DNA from: Alcanivorax sp.
GTDB lineage: Bacteria; Pseudomonadota; Gammaproteobacteria; Pseudomonadales; Alcanivoracaceae
NCBI GenBank assembly: GCA_013823245.1
Contig: PNLU01000006.1
Location: 1 to 64,000 of the forward strand
Reading direction: 5' to 3'
Length of the DNA stretch: 64,000 nucleotides
Part shown: positions 38,219-46,779 of the stretch, one piece after another
How the letters are laid out: every line of letters begins with the position of its first letter
How positions within the stretch are numbered: position 1 is the first letter of the stretch
Notes under the pieces: model-generated
Told to the model about the DNA's origin: nothing
What the model saw: the letters and a program-made list of their open reading frames with translations, nothing else
The model's database searches: none
Program-made: the position numbers and the translations under genes

Positions 38219-38971
38219 ATGCCCGGCACATCATCCGGCTCATGGCGGGTTCTGGTGACCCGGCCTGCTGGCCAGGCTGACGCGATAATGGCGGGCCTGC
38301 ATGAGGCTGGCTTTGCCGCCGTGCATGTACCGGTACTGTCGATCACGCCGCTGCCGCTGAGTGAGGCGGCGAAGCGTCAACTGCTGAACGTGGACGAATG
38401 CCACGCGGTATTTTTTGTCAGCCCGAACGCGGCGCGGCTGGGGTGTGCGGCCCTGGCAGATGTGTGGCCGCAGTGGCCGGTGGGGGTGCATTGGCTGGCC
38501 GTAGGTGAAGCCACCGCAGCGGTGCTGCACGAGGCGGGATTACCCGCCGAAGCGCCGCCGGAAGGGTTCAACTCTGAAGCGGTGCTGGCGTTGCCCTGCC
38601 TGCAATCCCTGGCAGACAAACGGGTCATGATCCTGCGCGGTGACGGTGGGCGGCCCCTGTTTGCGGACACGCTGCGCGATCGGGGGGCGAGCGTGCACAC
38701 TATTGCGTTGTACCAGCGCGACTGCGCCAGTGATTTTCGTTGGCCGGACGGCAGGCTGGACGCAGTACTGGTGACCAGCGTGGAAAGCTGGCACTGTTTA
38801 CACGAGCGAGCGGCGGCTGAACTTCAGGGGCCGCTGATTATCGCAGGTAGCGAACGGATTGCTCAGGTTATCCGTGCTGCCGGCTACCCGAGACTGCAAG
38901 TGGCGGCGAGTCCGCACGACGAGGATATGCTGGCATGTCTGAAAACATGTCTGGAAAGGAAGAACCGCTAG
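38219..38971 (+). CDS. hemD: Uroporphyrinogen-III synthase
   Basis: The 250-residue protein closes and inverts ring D of hydroxymethylbilane. It opens RVLVTRPAGQADAIMAGL and has FFVSPNAARLG, then VLVTSVESWHCL and ASPHDEDML near the end, matching the diverse HemD family. It begins 6 nt after hemC and overlaps hemX by 37 nt. Confidence 0.92.
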   Translation: MPGTSSGSWRVLVTRPAGQADAIMAGLHEAGFAAVHVPVLSITPLPLSEAAKRQLLNVDECHAVFFVSPNAARLGCAALADVWPQWPVGVHWLAVGEATAAVLHEAGLPAEAPPEGFNSEAVLALPCLQSLADKRVMILRGDGGRPLFADTLRDRGASVHTIALYQRDCASDFRWPDGRLDAVLVTSVESWHCLHERAAAELQGPLIIAGSERIAQVIRAAGYPRLQVAASPHDEDMLACLKTCLERKNR

Positions 38972-40041
38972 ACAACGAAGCGGCTACGAACGAAAAGGCC
39001 ACGGAGGTCCCGGTAACGGAGACTCCGGTGCCGCCTCGCCCCTCCCCGACTGCCCCGCGTCGCCCGCCGCGCCCACCTGCTGGTCGCGGGCGTGGTCTGT
39101 TGTGGCTGATCCTGCTGCTGATGCTGGCAGGTGCCGGCTACTTCGGCTGGCAGGTGTGGGACGGCCAGCAGCGTGAAAAGCAACGCGAACAGGATGTCTG
39201 GCGAGCCGCGCTGGCGGACCAGCAGGACGCCTGGCAACAGGCATTGAGTGATGCGCGCGCGGACAGCGAAGCCCAGGCGGAACGCATCGACGCGCTGGAG
39301 CGTACGCTGGAAGACACGGCCCGTCAGGTACAGGGCATGCGCGATGGCGGCCAGCAGTTCTGGCTGATCAGTGAAGCCCTGTCGCTGGCCAGCCTGGCGG
39401 AACAGCAGTTGATGCTGACCAGCGACTCGGAAGCGGCGGCACGACTGCTGCATGCGGCGGATGAACTGCTGGCCCGCAGTGATGACAGCGCCATGCTGCC
39501 GTTGCGCGAGGCCTTGCGCGAAGACATTGCCCGTCTGAACGCGGCGCAACGTGTCGACGTGACTGGCATCCTGCTGGAGCTGGGCGCACTGCAGGGGCGC
39601 GTGGCGAACCTGGCGCTGCCGCGCCGCGAGGCGCCCACCGGGGCAACAGCCCGGGAGCAGGACGAGGCCGAATACACCAGTCGACTGGAGCGGCTGCTGG
39701 CGCGCTTGCCGGTGCGCATCCGCACCCATGACGGACCCGCGCCGGTCCCTCTGGACAGCGACAGCCGACAACGGGTGCGCCTGGCGCTGGAGAACGAATT
39801 GCAGCAAGCCCGTCTGGCGCTGCTGCAAGGGCGCTTGGAGGTGTACACGGCCGCCCTGCAACAGGCCGATGATCTGATCCAGACCTGGTTCAAACAGGCT
39901 GACCCGGGGGTTGAGGCATTCCGGGAGGCGCTGCAGTCACTGGCGGATCAGGATGTCGCCCAGGCGCTGCCGGATATCGGCACGGGTCTGGCGGCGCTCC
40001 GTCGGACCCGCGCCGGGCGCCTGCCGGAGGGCGCTGAATGA
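38935..40041 (+). CDS. hemX: HemX-like membrane protein
   Basis: The 368-residue protein has a Pro/Ala-rich cytosolic N-terminus, one transmembrane segment (LLWLILLLMLAGAGYFGW, about residues 55-75) and a long periplasmic coiled coil (DARADSEAQAERIDALERTL), then the HemX domain (FWLISEALSLASLAEQQL). HemX accompanies hemCD in proteobacteria; its exact role is not settled. It overlaps hemD and hemY. Confidence 0.93.
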   Translation: MSENMSGKEEPLDNEAATNEKATEVPVTETPVPPRPSPTAPRRPPRPPAGRGRGLLWLILLLMLAGAGYFGWQVWDGQQREKQREQDVWRAALADQQDAWQQALSDARADSEAQAERIDALERTLEDTARQVQGMRDGGQQFWLISEALSLASLAEQQLMLTSDSEAAARLLHAADELLARSDDSAMLPLREALREDIARLNAAQRVDVTGILLELGALQGRVANLALPRREAPTGATAREQDEAEYTSRLERLLARLPVRIRTHDGPAPVPLDSDSRQRVRLALENELQQARLALLQGRLEVYTAALQQADDLIQTWFKQADPGVEAFREALQSLADQDVAQALPDIGTGLAALRRTRAGRLPEGAE

Positions 40042-41276
40042 GACGGCTGGTCCTGTGGCTGATCGCCGCCCTGGCGGTGGCGCTGGTGGCCGGGCTGTGG
40101 CTGGGCCGCCTGTTGCTGGAAGACGCCGGTTATGTGCTGGTGGTGTACGGCCAGCGCGAGATCGAAACCTCCGTGACGTTTCTGGCGCTGGTGCTGCTGG
40201 CGGCGGCGGTGGTGCTGGTGTTGCTGACCCTGCTACTTGCGCCGCTGTGGCGCCTGCTGACGCCCGCGCACTGGAGCGGATGGCGTCGTCGTCAGGCGGC
40301 GCAGCGGCAGTTGCGTGAGGGGCTGCTGGAGTTGTCAGCGGGCCACTGGCAGCGGGCCCACGGGCTGCTGAGTTCGGCGGGCAAGCGGCTGGACTGGCCG
40401 TTGCCCGCTTGGCTGGCGGCGGCCGTGGCTGCGCGCCTGCGGGGCGACAGCGACGGCATGCAGCAGGCGCTGGCGCAGGCGGAAACCGTGTCCAGCGGGC
40501 GCATGCCCACGCTGTTGCTGCGTGCCCGCATCGCGTTGCAGGACGGCCGTCCGCACCGGGCCCGGGAACTGTTGGAGCCCGAGCGCAAGCGCTACGGCGA
40601 CAGCCCGATCCTGTTGCACATGCTGGCCGAGGCTTATGGCCGCGAAGGCAACTGGGCGGCGCTGTGTGACTTGCTGCCGCAATTGCGCAAGATCGATCCG
40701 CAGGCCGGTAATCTGGATCAACGAGAGCAGCGTGCCTGGCTGGGCCGGATGCGGCAGGCGGCGAGCCTGCCCGGTTTCAACAACGCCACGCAGCGTCGCG
40801 ACAGCCTGTCGCGGCTGTGGAAGAAGATGCCGCAGCGCCTGCGCAGGGTGCCTGCACTGCGTGCGCAATATGCGGGTTATCTGGCGCAGTTCGGTGACGG
40901 CCCGGGGGCATACAAGGTCATCACCCGGCGTATCGAAGAGGACTGGGATGATGGCCTGGTGGCGGTCCTGGAAGCGATGGATGACGTGGATCCTGATGTG
41001 TTGCTGGCGCGCCTCGAGCGCTGGCTGGTGGACCGACCGGCCAATCAGGTCGTGCTGTTGACGGCCGGGCGGGTGGCGCTCAAGGCGCAGCTTTGGGGCA
41101 AGGCACGGGCTTTTTTCGAGACGGCCGCAGCGGCGGGCAATGTGACCGCCCAAGCCGAACTGGCGCGGCTGCTGGCAGCGCTGGGGGACGAAGAGGGCGC
41201 CAGGGCGTGCCTGGAGGCGCGCCTCGTGGCGCTGGGAACGACCTTGCCGCCCCTGCCGCAGCCGCGACCCCGTTGA
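40038..41276 (+). CDS. hemY: HemY-like TPR membrane protein
   Basis: The 412-residue protein has two N-terminal transmembrane segments (about 5-25 and 45-68) around GYVLVVYGQREIETS, then tetratricopeptide-like repeats. This is the proteobacterial HemY of the hemCDXY operon, not the Bacillus protoporphyrinogen oxidase of the same name. The start overlaps hemX by 4 nt. It ends 6 nt from the convergent hemH. Confidence 0.93.
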   Translation: MRRLVLWLIAALAVALVAGLWLGRLLLEDAGYVLVVYGQREIETSVTFLALVLLAAAVVLVLLTLLLAPLWRLLTPAHWSGWRRRQAAQRQLREGLLELSAGHWQRAHGLLSSAGKRLDWPLPAWLAAAVAARLRGDSDGMQQALAQAETVSSGRMPTLLLRARIALQDGRPHRARELLEPERKRYGDSPILLHMLAEAYGREGNWAALCDLLPQLRKIDPQAGNLDQREQRAWLGRMRQAASLPGFNNATQRRDSLSRLWKKMPQRLRRVPALRAQYAGYLAQFGDGPGAYKVITRRIEEDWDDGLVAVLEAMDDVDPDVLLARLERWLVDRPANQVVLLTAGRVALKAQLWGKARAFFETAAAAGNVTAQAELARLLAALGDEEGARACLEARLVALGTTLPPLPQPRPR

Positions 41277-41282
41277 TGGTAT

Positions 41283-42353
41283 TCAGATCCGTTTTGACAG
41301 GGTATCGCTGAGCACGGCATCCCGCTCCGGTTTGGCCAGCCACTGTTCAAGCTGCGGCGCCAGCAGGGCGGCCAGGGCGTCGATATGATCCGCACCGGCA
41401 TTCAGGGCAGGGATGTACTCATAGCGCTCGCCGCCCGCCTCCAGAAAGTAGTCCCGGTTTTCCTCACCGATTTCCTCGATGGTTTCCAGGCAGTCTGCTG
41501 AAAACCCCGGGCACACCACCTGCACGTATTTCACACCCTGGCCCGGCAGCGCCTTCATGGTCTCGTCCATGTAGGGCTTGAGCCATTCCTCGCGGCCGAA
41601 GCGCGACTGGAAGGTGGTCATGTACTCGTCAGGACCCAGACCGAGCCGCTCGGCCAGCAGGCGCGAGGTCTTGTGGCATTCGCAATGGTAAGGGTCGCCG
41701 TTGAGCAGATAGCGTTTCGGGATACCATGATAGGACAGGATCAACTTGTCCGGGCGGCCATGGGCTTTCCAGTGCGCGTTGATGCGCCCGGCCAGGGCAT
41801 CCAGATAGGGCGGGAAGTCGTGGTAATGGGTGATGAAGTGCAGGTCCGGCAGCCAGCGTCGTTTCTGGAAGTCGGCGGCCAGATCATCAAAGGTGGAGGC
41901 CGTGGTGGCTGCCGAGTATTGCGGATACAGCGGCAGAACGATCAACTGCCGTACGCCCTGATCCTGCAAGCGTTGCAGCGCATCGGTGATCGACGGCTGG
42001 CCATAACGCATGGCGAAGTCGACGACGACGCGCTCGCCGTAGCGGGCATGCAGCTGATCCTTTAATGCTTCGTACTGGTCGCGGGTGTGATACAGCAGCG
42101 GCGAGCCCCGGTCTGTCCACACCGTGCGGTAGGCTGCCGCCGAGCGGCGCGGACGAATGCGCAGAATGATCAGGTTCAGCACCAGCCACCAGATCAGTCG
42201 CGGCACTTCCACCACCCTCGGGTCGGACAGGAATTGCCGCAGGTACCGGCGCAGCGCCGGGGCCGTGGGCGCATCCGGTGTGCCCAGGTTGGTGATCAGC
42301 ACGCCGATACGATCCGGCTGGCTGTGGCGAAAGTGGTCTGCCCCCTTGTACAT
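41283..42353 (-). CDS. hemH: Ferrochelatase
   Basis: The 356-residue enzyme inserts iron into protoporphyrin IX. It has GVLITNLGTPDAPT, the iron-site histidine in LSYHGIPKRYL and the glutamate region CPGFSADCLETIEEIGEENRD. The HCECHKTS segment carries extra cysteines. It is the last gene of the operon ilvD, HCCA-like, MAPEG, reductase, hemH, with a 10-nt gap from the reductase. Confidence 0.97.
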   Translation of the reverse strand: MYKGADHFRHSQPDRIGVLITNLGTPDAPTAPALRRYLRQFLSDPRVVEVPRLIWWLVLNLIILRIRPRRSAAAYRTVWTDRGSPLLYHTRDQYEALKDQLHARYGERVVVDFAMRYGQPSITDALQRLQDQGVRQLIVLPLYPQYSAATTASTFDDLAADFQKRRWLPDLHFITHYHDFPPYLDALAGRINAHWKAHGRPDKLILSYHGIPKRYLLNGDPYHCECHKTSRLLAERLGLGPDEYMTTFQSRFGREEWLKPYMDETMKALPGQGVKYVQVVCPGFSADCLETIEEIGEENRDYFLEAGGERYEYIPALNAGADHIDALAALLAPQLEQWLAKPERDAVLSDTLSKRI

Positions 42354-42363
42354 GGTGATGTCC

Positions 42364-43362
42364 TTAGCGTGGTGCGTAGTCGAACACGTCGGAGTGCATC
42401 GCGGTGGCGGGTACTCCGGCAGCGTTGAGGGCGTCGAAGACGGCCCAGGCCATCACCGGTGAACCGCCGATGTGAATCTCCGCCTGCTGCGGATCGGTCA
42501 TGTCGGCCAGCACGGCTTCGTGAACCAGGCCTTGGCGGTAGTCCGGGTTATCTGACTCTGACAGCACTGGCACATAATGCACCTGGTTTGCTGCGGCCCA
42601 GGCGGCAGGCAGTTCGGGCAGGTAGATGTCTTCGGCCCGACGCGCTCCCCAGTAAAGATAGATGGGATGCGCAAAACGTTGCGTCAACAGATGCTCAATC
42701 ATCGCTTTGGCCGGGGCGAAGCCGGTGGAGCCGCAGACGAACCAGACCGGCCTGTCGGGCAGCGTGTCCGCCATGAACCGGCGCCCGCCGGGCAGCCGAA
42801 CCCGCATGACCGGCTCGCTACGCAGCTGTGCCATGATCTCCAGGGACGATGGATTGTCGGCCGTGTGCCGTACATGCAGCTCCAGATCCCGGCCGTCGCC
42901 CTGCCGGGCATTGGCGATGGAAAAGGCGGCCGGCATGTCGCCATGCAGCAGTTCCAGGTACTGACCGGCGTGCCAGCGCACGGGTTTGCCCGCAGGCAGG
43001 CGCAGTACGACCCGGCTGACGTCGTGGTTCAGGGGGGTGATGTCGGTGACCTGGCAAGCTGCCTCGACAATCGGCAGCTCGCCCGGTGCGGTAATGTCCG
43101 GCACGTTGATCTCGCAGTCTTCCAGCGCGTGGGCGACGCAGTATACCACCGTGCTGGCAGCGGCTTCGCCCGCACGAACCGTGCGGCCATTGCGCAGGCG
43201 TACGCTGCCGCGCACCAGAGTGCCCTGACAGCGCAGGCAGTTGCCATTACGGCAGGCGTTGGGAAAGCCGAAGCCGGCGCGCTGGCCGGCTTCGAGCAGG
43301 GTGTCACCGGGGGCGGCCAGATAGTGGCCGCGTCCGCTGACGGTGATGGTGTGGTCGCTCAT
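42364..43362 (-). CDS. 2Fe-2S ferredoxin / FAD-NAD(P)H reductase fusion
   Basis: The 332-residue protein has an N-terminal plant-type 2Fe-2S domain with the CRNGNCLRC motif (Cx4Cx2C) plus a fourth cysteine at VYCVAHAL. A C-terminal ferredoxin-NAD(P)+ reductase domain follows (FSIANAR and VCGSTGFAPAKAM). It resembles CDP-6-deoxyglucose reductase and other electron-transfer reductases. The partner oxygenase or substrate is unknown. It overlaps MAPEG by 4 nt. Confidence 0.88.
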   Translation of the reverse strand: MSDHTITVSGRGHYLAAPGDTLLEAGQRAGFGFPNACRNGNCLRCQGTLVRGSVRLRNGRTVRAGEAAASTVVYCVAHALEDCEINVPDITAPGELPIVEAACQVTDITPLNHDVSRVVLRLPAGKPVRWHAGQYLELLHGDMPAAFSIANARQGDGRDLELHVRHTADNPSSLEIMAQLRSEPVMRVRLPGGRRFMADTLPDRPVWFVCGSTGFAPAKAMIEHLLTQRFAHPIYLYWGARRAEDIYLPELPAAWAAANQVHYVPVLSESDNPDYRQGLVHEAVLADMTDPQQAEIHIGGSPVMAWAVFDALNAAGVPATAMHSDVFDYAPR

Positions 43363-43742
43363 GCACTCATGATAAACAGCGAGGCAATGATGGCCATACC
43401 GGCGAACCAGACCAGTGAACGGGCGCTGGCCCAGTCGGCGATGTAGCAGATGCCGAACAGCACGCGGCTGATCACGAAGGCGATGGCCAGCATGTCCAGG
43501 GTGCCCTGGGCGATATTGCCGATCACCGAGGCGACAATTACCGCCGCCAGAAACGCCGGGGTCACTTCAAAACTGTTCTGTTGCGCCCAGTGAGCGCGTT
43601 TGCGGGCGCCTTCCAGCCCTTCGAGAAATTCGCGCGGGTTATGGTTCTGACGCGGGCCAAAACCGCCCTGGAACTTGGCAAAGCCGGTAAACAGATACGG
43701 CAGGAAAATGGCGACAAGCATGCACCAGTAAGCTGTAGTCAT
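43359..43742 (-). CDS. MAPEG-family membrane protein
   Basis: The 127-residue protein has four predicted transmembrane segments and the MAPEG pattern, with NHNPREFLEGLEGARKRAHWAQQNSFEVTPAF in the first loop. The superfamily includes glutathione-dependent membrane enzymes. It overlaps both neighbours by 4 nt, in an operon with a glutathione-transferase-like protein and a reductase. Specific activity unknown. Confidence 0.88.
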   Translation of the reverse strand: MTTAYWCMLVAIFLPYLFTGFAKFQGGFGPRQNHNPREFLEGLEGARKRAHWAQQNSFEVTPAFLAAVIVASVIGNIAQGTLDMLAIAFVISRVLFGICYIADWASARSLVWFAGMAIIASLFIMSA

Positions 43743-45055
43743 GATGGGTCCTCGCTGCGGTGGTTATTTATGGTTGTTTCCATCAGGCCGAGACGATCCT
43801 GGCCCCAGAACAAGGTATTGCCAAACCGCAATGAGGGTACACCCCAACTGCCTGCAGACACCATGGCATCCCGGTTCGCCGTGGCCCGTTCTATCCATTC
43901 GCGGTCACCCAGCCAGCGACGGGCCCGGTTCCAGTCCAGCCCGGCCTGTGCGCAGATCTGCTTCAGACCGCTGTCGCTGGCGGTATTGATGCCCTGGCTC
44001 CAGATGCCGGTGGCGGCGCTCAGCAGAAACTCGCGCAGCCGACCTTCTTTTTCTGCAAAGGGCCACAGGGCCATGCAGCGTTCCACGCCCGGGCCCACCG
44101 GGTCACAGACAAAGCCGAAAGGGATGCCGTGCAAACGTGCTTCGCGGGCGGCGTCAGACAGAATGTAGAACCGCTTGGCGCGTGGTACGCTGAGGCCACG
44201 CATGACCATGGGCAACACCGGGCGCACCTGTAGTTCAAGTCCGTAGTGGTCAGCGAGTTGATACGCGCGCTGCAAGGCCAGCCAGGAGTAGGGGCTGCGG
44301 AACGAAAAGAACAGCTCCAGGGTTTGGCCCGCGACTGCCGCGTTGTTGCCAGTCAGGCGAAGCGATTTGGCGGCGCCGTAGGGGGCAGGCCAGTTGCCAC
44401 GATTGTGATCAGGCAACAGGGCGTCCATACGCCGCGCCAGATGATCCAGGCGGTCGATGCCCCAGTACCATTCGCCAGCATAATGAAGCGTGCCGGTGAG
44501 GTAGTGGCCGATACGCAGGAACTGATCCCGGCGCGCTTCCATGGCCATGCGGGTCTGGTCTTCCGGCTGGCGGCCATGCCGGTTGGCCAGCGCAGACAGA
44601 TCATCGCCATTCCAGAGCGCCTTGCAGACCTCGGTGGCCAGCGACAGAAAGGCCGGGTCCTGTTCATGGCGCAGCAGGATTTGCGTGGCCAGCAGGGCGC
44701 GATCATGGCTGGGCGGTTGCCAGTGTTCCGGGAAGTCGAGGCCGTAAAAGCGCGCCAGGGCGGCGGCGTCGCGGCAGCCCAGTTGCGCGAGCATTTCCGG
44801 CTCGGGATACATCTGCTGGTCCAGATACAGCATCAGGCGAGGCTGGATCTGCACGCCATAATGGCGGGCGAAAGCGGGCAGCCATTGCAGCAACAACACC
44901 GAGTAGGGGTCGTCCACCCGGCAATAGAAGGTGGCGATATGGGGTTGCCGACGCAGCCTGCGTTGCAGTTCATGCAGGCGGCGCCGGCTGTCGAGCAGCC
45001 CGGGGCTGGTCAACAGCCGGGCCACCCAGGGCATCAGACGATGCGCCAGGCTCAT
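43739..45055 (-). CDS. Tandem thioredoxin-fold protein (HCCA isomerase/GST-kappa-like)
   Basis: The 438-residue protein carries two related thioredoxin-fold halves. The first begins near ATFYCRVDDPYSVLLLQW, the second near LELFFSFRSPYSWLALQRAY. The second SxPYSxL motif matches the 2-hydroxychromene-2-carboxylate isomerase/GST-kappa family. Its start overlaps the ilvD stop by 4 nt. The substrate is unknown; a glutathione-linked role is inferred from the fold and the adjacent MAPEG gene. Confidence 0.8.
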   Translation of the reverse strand: MSLAHRLMPWVARLLTSPGLLDSRRRLHELQRRLRRQPHIATFYCRVDDPYSVLLLQWLPAFARHYGVQIQPRLMLYLDQQMYPEPEMLAQLGCRDAAALARFYGLDFPEHWQPPSHDRALLATQILLRHEQDPAFLSLATEVCKALWNGDDLSALANRHGRQPEDQTRMAMEARRDQFLRIGHYLTGTLHYAGEWYWGIDRLDHLARRMDALLPDHNRGNWPAPYGAAKSLRLTGNNAAVAGQTLELFFSFRSPYSWLALQRAYQLADHYGLELQVRPVLPMVMRGLSVPRAKRFYILSDAAREARLHGIPFGFVCDPVGPGVERCMALWPFAEKEGRLREFLLSAATGIWSQGINTASDSGLKQICAQAGLDWNRARRWLGDREWIERATANRDAMVSAGSWGVPSLRFGNTLFWGQDRLGLMETTINNHRSEDPS

Positions 45056-46728
45056 ATCTTGTCCGTGACCGCGCCTTCGGAGGCCGAGGAGACGGTGGCC
45101 GCGTACTTGGCCAGCACGCCGCGGGTGTACTTGGGTGCAGGGGCCTTCCAGTTGGCGCGGCGGCGCGCCAGTTCCGCGTCGTCGACCTTGAGGGTGATCT
45201 CGCGTTTCTCGGCGTCGATGATGATGCCGTCGCCGTTCTCCACCAGCGCGATGGGGCCGCCGTCCTGGGCTTCCGGTGAGATATGCCCGACCACAAAGCC
45301 GTGCGAACCGCCGGAGAAGCGGCCGTCGGTGATCAGTGCCACGTCATTGCCCAGCCCTTTGCCCATGACCGCAGAGGTCGGGGACAGCATTTCGCGCATG
45401 CCGGGGCCGCCTTTGGGGCCCTCGTAACGAATCACGATGACATCGCCCGCCACCACGTCGCCATCCAGAATGCCGCGCAGCGCTGACTCTTCGCCGTGGT
45501 ATACCCGGGCGGTCCCCTCAAAGCGCAGGCCTTCCTTGCCGGTGATCTTGGCGACGCCGCCCTCGGGGGCCAGGTTGCCGTTGAGGACCACCAGGTGCGA
45601 GTCCTTCTTCACCGGCTTGTCGAAGTCGAAAATGATCTCCTGACCTTCCGGATAGTCCTGCACAGTGGCCAGGTTCTCGGCCAGAGTCTTGCCGGTGACG
45701 GTGAGCACGTCGCCGTGCAGCATGCCTGCGTCGAGCATGCGCTTCATCAACGGCTGGATGCCGCCGATGGCCACCAGCTCACTCATCATGTATTTGCCGG
45801 ACGGGCGTACATCGGCGACCACCGGAGTGATTTCGCCCAGGCGCACGAAATCATCCAGCGACAGCTCTACATCCACGGCGTGCGCCATGGCGATCAGGTG
45901 CAGCACCGCGTTGGTGGAGCCGCCCAGCGCGATGATCACGCGGATGGCGTTCTCGAACGCCTTGCGGGTCATGATGTCGGTGGGCTTGATGTCACGGCGC
46001 AGCAGCTCCATGACCGCTTCGCCTGCGCGCTGGCAGTCGATCTTCTTGTCTTCGGAAATCGCGTCCTGAGCCGACGAGCCGGGCAGTGACATGCCCAGTG
46101 CCTCAATGGCGCTGGCCATGCTGTTGGCGGTGTACATGCCACCACAGGAACCCGGCCCCGGGATCGCCACTTCCTCGATCTGCTTGACCTCGATGGGGGT
46201 CAGCTCGCCCCGGGCATGTTTGCCCACCGCCTCGAACACGGAAATGATGTCGGTGTGCCCGGCGCCCGGCTTGATGGTGCCGCCGTATACGAACACCGAC
46301 GGCCGGTTCAGACGCGCCATGCCGATCACGCAGCCGGGCATGTTCTTGTCGCAGCCGCCGATGGCGATCAGGCCGTCGAAGCCCTCGCAGCCCGCCACCG
46401 TTTCAATGGAATCCGCGATCACCTCGCGGGACACCAGCGAATACTTCATGCCCTCGGTGCCGTTGGAAATGCCGTCGGACACCGTAATGGTGTTGAAGAT
46501 CACGCCCTTGCCGCCTGCTGCGTTGGCGCCTTTCTCGGCCTCAAACGCCAGGTCGTTGATGTGCATGTTGCACGGCGTGACATTGGCCCAGGTGGAGGCA
46601 ATGCCGATCTGCGGCTTGCGGAAGTCCTCGTCGGTGAAACCCACGGCGCGGAGCATGGCGCGGCCCGGAGCCCGCTCGATCCCGTCTACCATCTTCGAGG
46701 AATGTTTGCGCATCTTGTCGTCAGTCAT
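45052..46728 (-). CDS. ilvD: Dihydroxy-acid dehydratase
   Basis: The 558-residue iron-sulfur enzyme catalyses the third step of isoleucine/valine synthesis. It has GIASTWANVTPCN, GGCDKNMPGCVIGMARLN, PGPGSCGGMYTANSM and the C-terminal RFSGGSHGFVVGHISPEA. The cluster cysteines are in TPCN, GGCDK and GSCGG. The 558-residue length is the shorter ilvD class, not the 616-residue enterobacterial one. It lies downstream of argA by 51 nt. Confidence 0.97.
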   Translation of the reverse strand: MTDDKMRKHSSKMVDGIERAPGRAMLRAVGFTDEDFRKPQIGIASTWANVTPCNMHINDLAFEAEKGANAAGGKGVIFNTITVSDGISNGTEGMKYSLVSREVIADSIETVAGCEGFDGLIAIGGCDKNMPGCVIGMARLNRPSVFVYGGTIKPGAGHTDIISVFEAVGKHARGELTPIEVKQIEEVAIPGPGSCGGMYTANSMASAIEALGMSLPGSSAQDAISEDKKIDCQRAGEAVMELLRRDIKPTDIMTRKAFENAIRVIIALGGSTNAVLHLIAMAHAVDVELSLDDFVRLGEITPVVADVRPSGKYMMSELVAIGGIQPLMKRMLDAGMLHGDVLTVTGKTLAENLATVQDYPEGQEIIFDFDKPVKKDSHLVVLNGNLAPEGGVAKITGKEGLRFEGTARVYHGEESALRGILDGDVVAGDVIVIRYEGPKGGPGMREMLSPTSAVMGKGLGNDVALITDGRFSGGSHGFVVGHISPEAQDGGPIALVENGDGIIIDAEKREITLKVDDAELARRRANWKAPAPKYTRGVLAKYAATVSSASEGAVTDKI

Positions 46729-46779
46729 GAAACACTCACCTGGTCTGTCGTGTGTTGAAATAAGGTGTTGAGAAATCGG

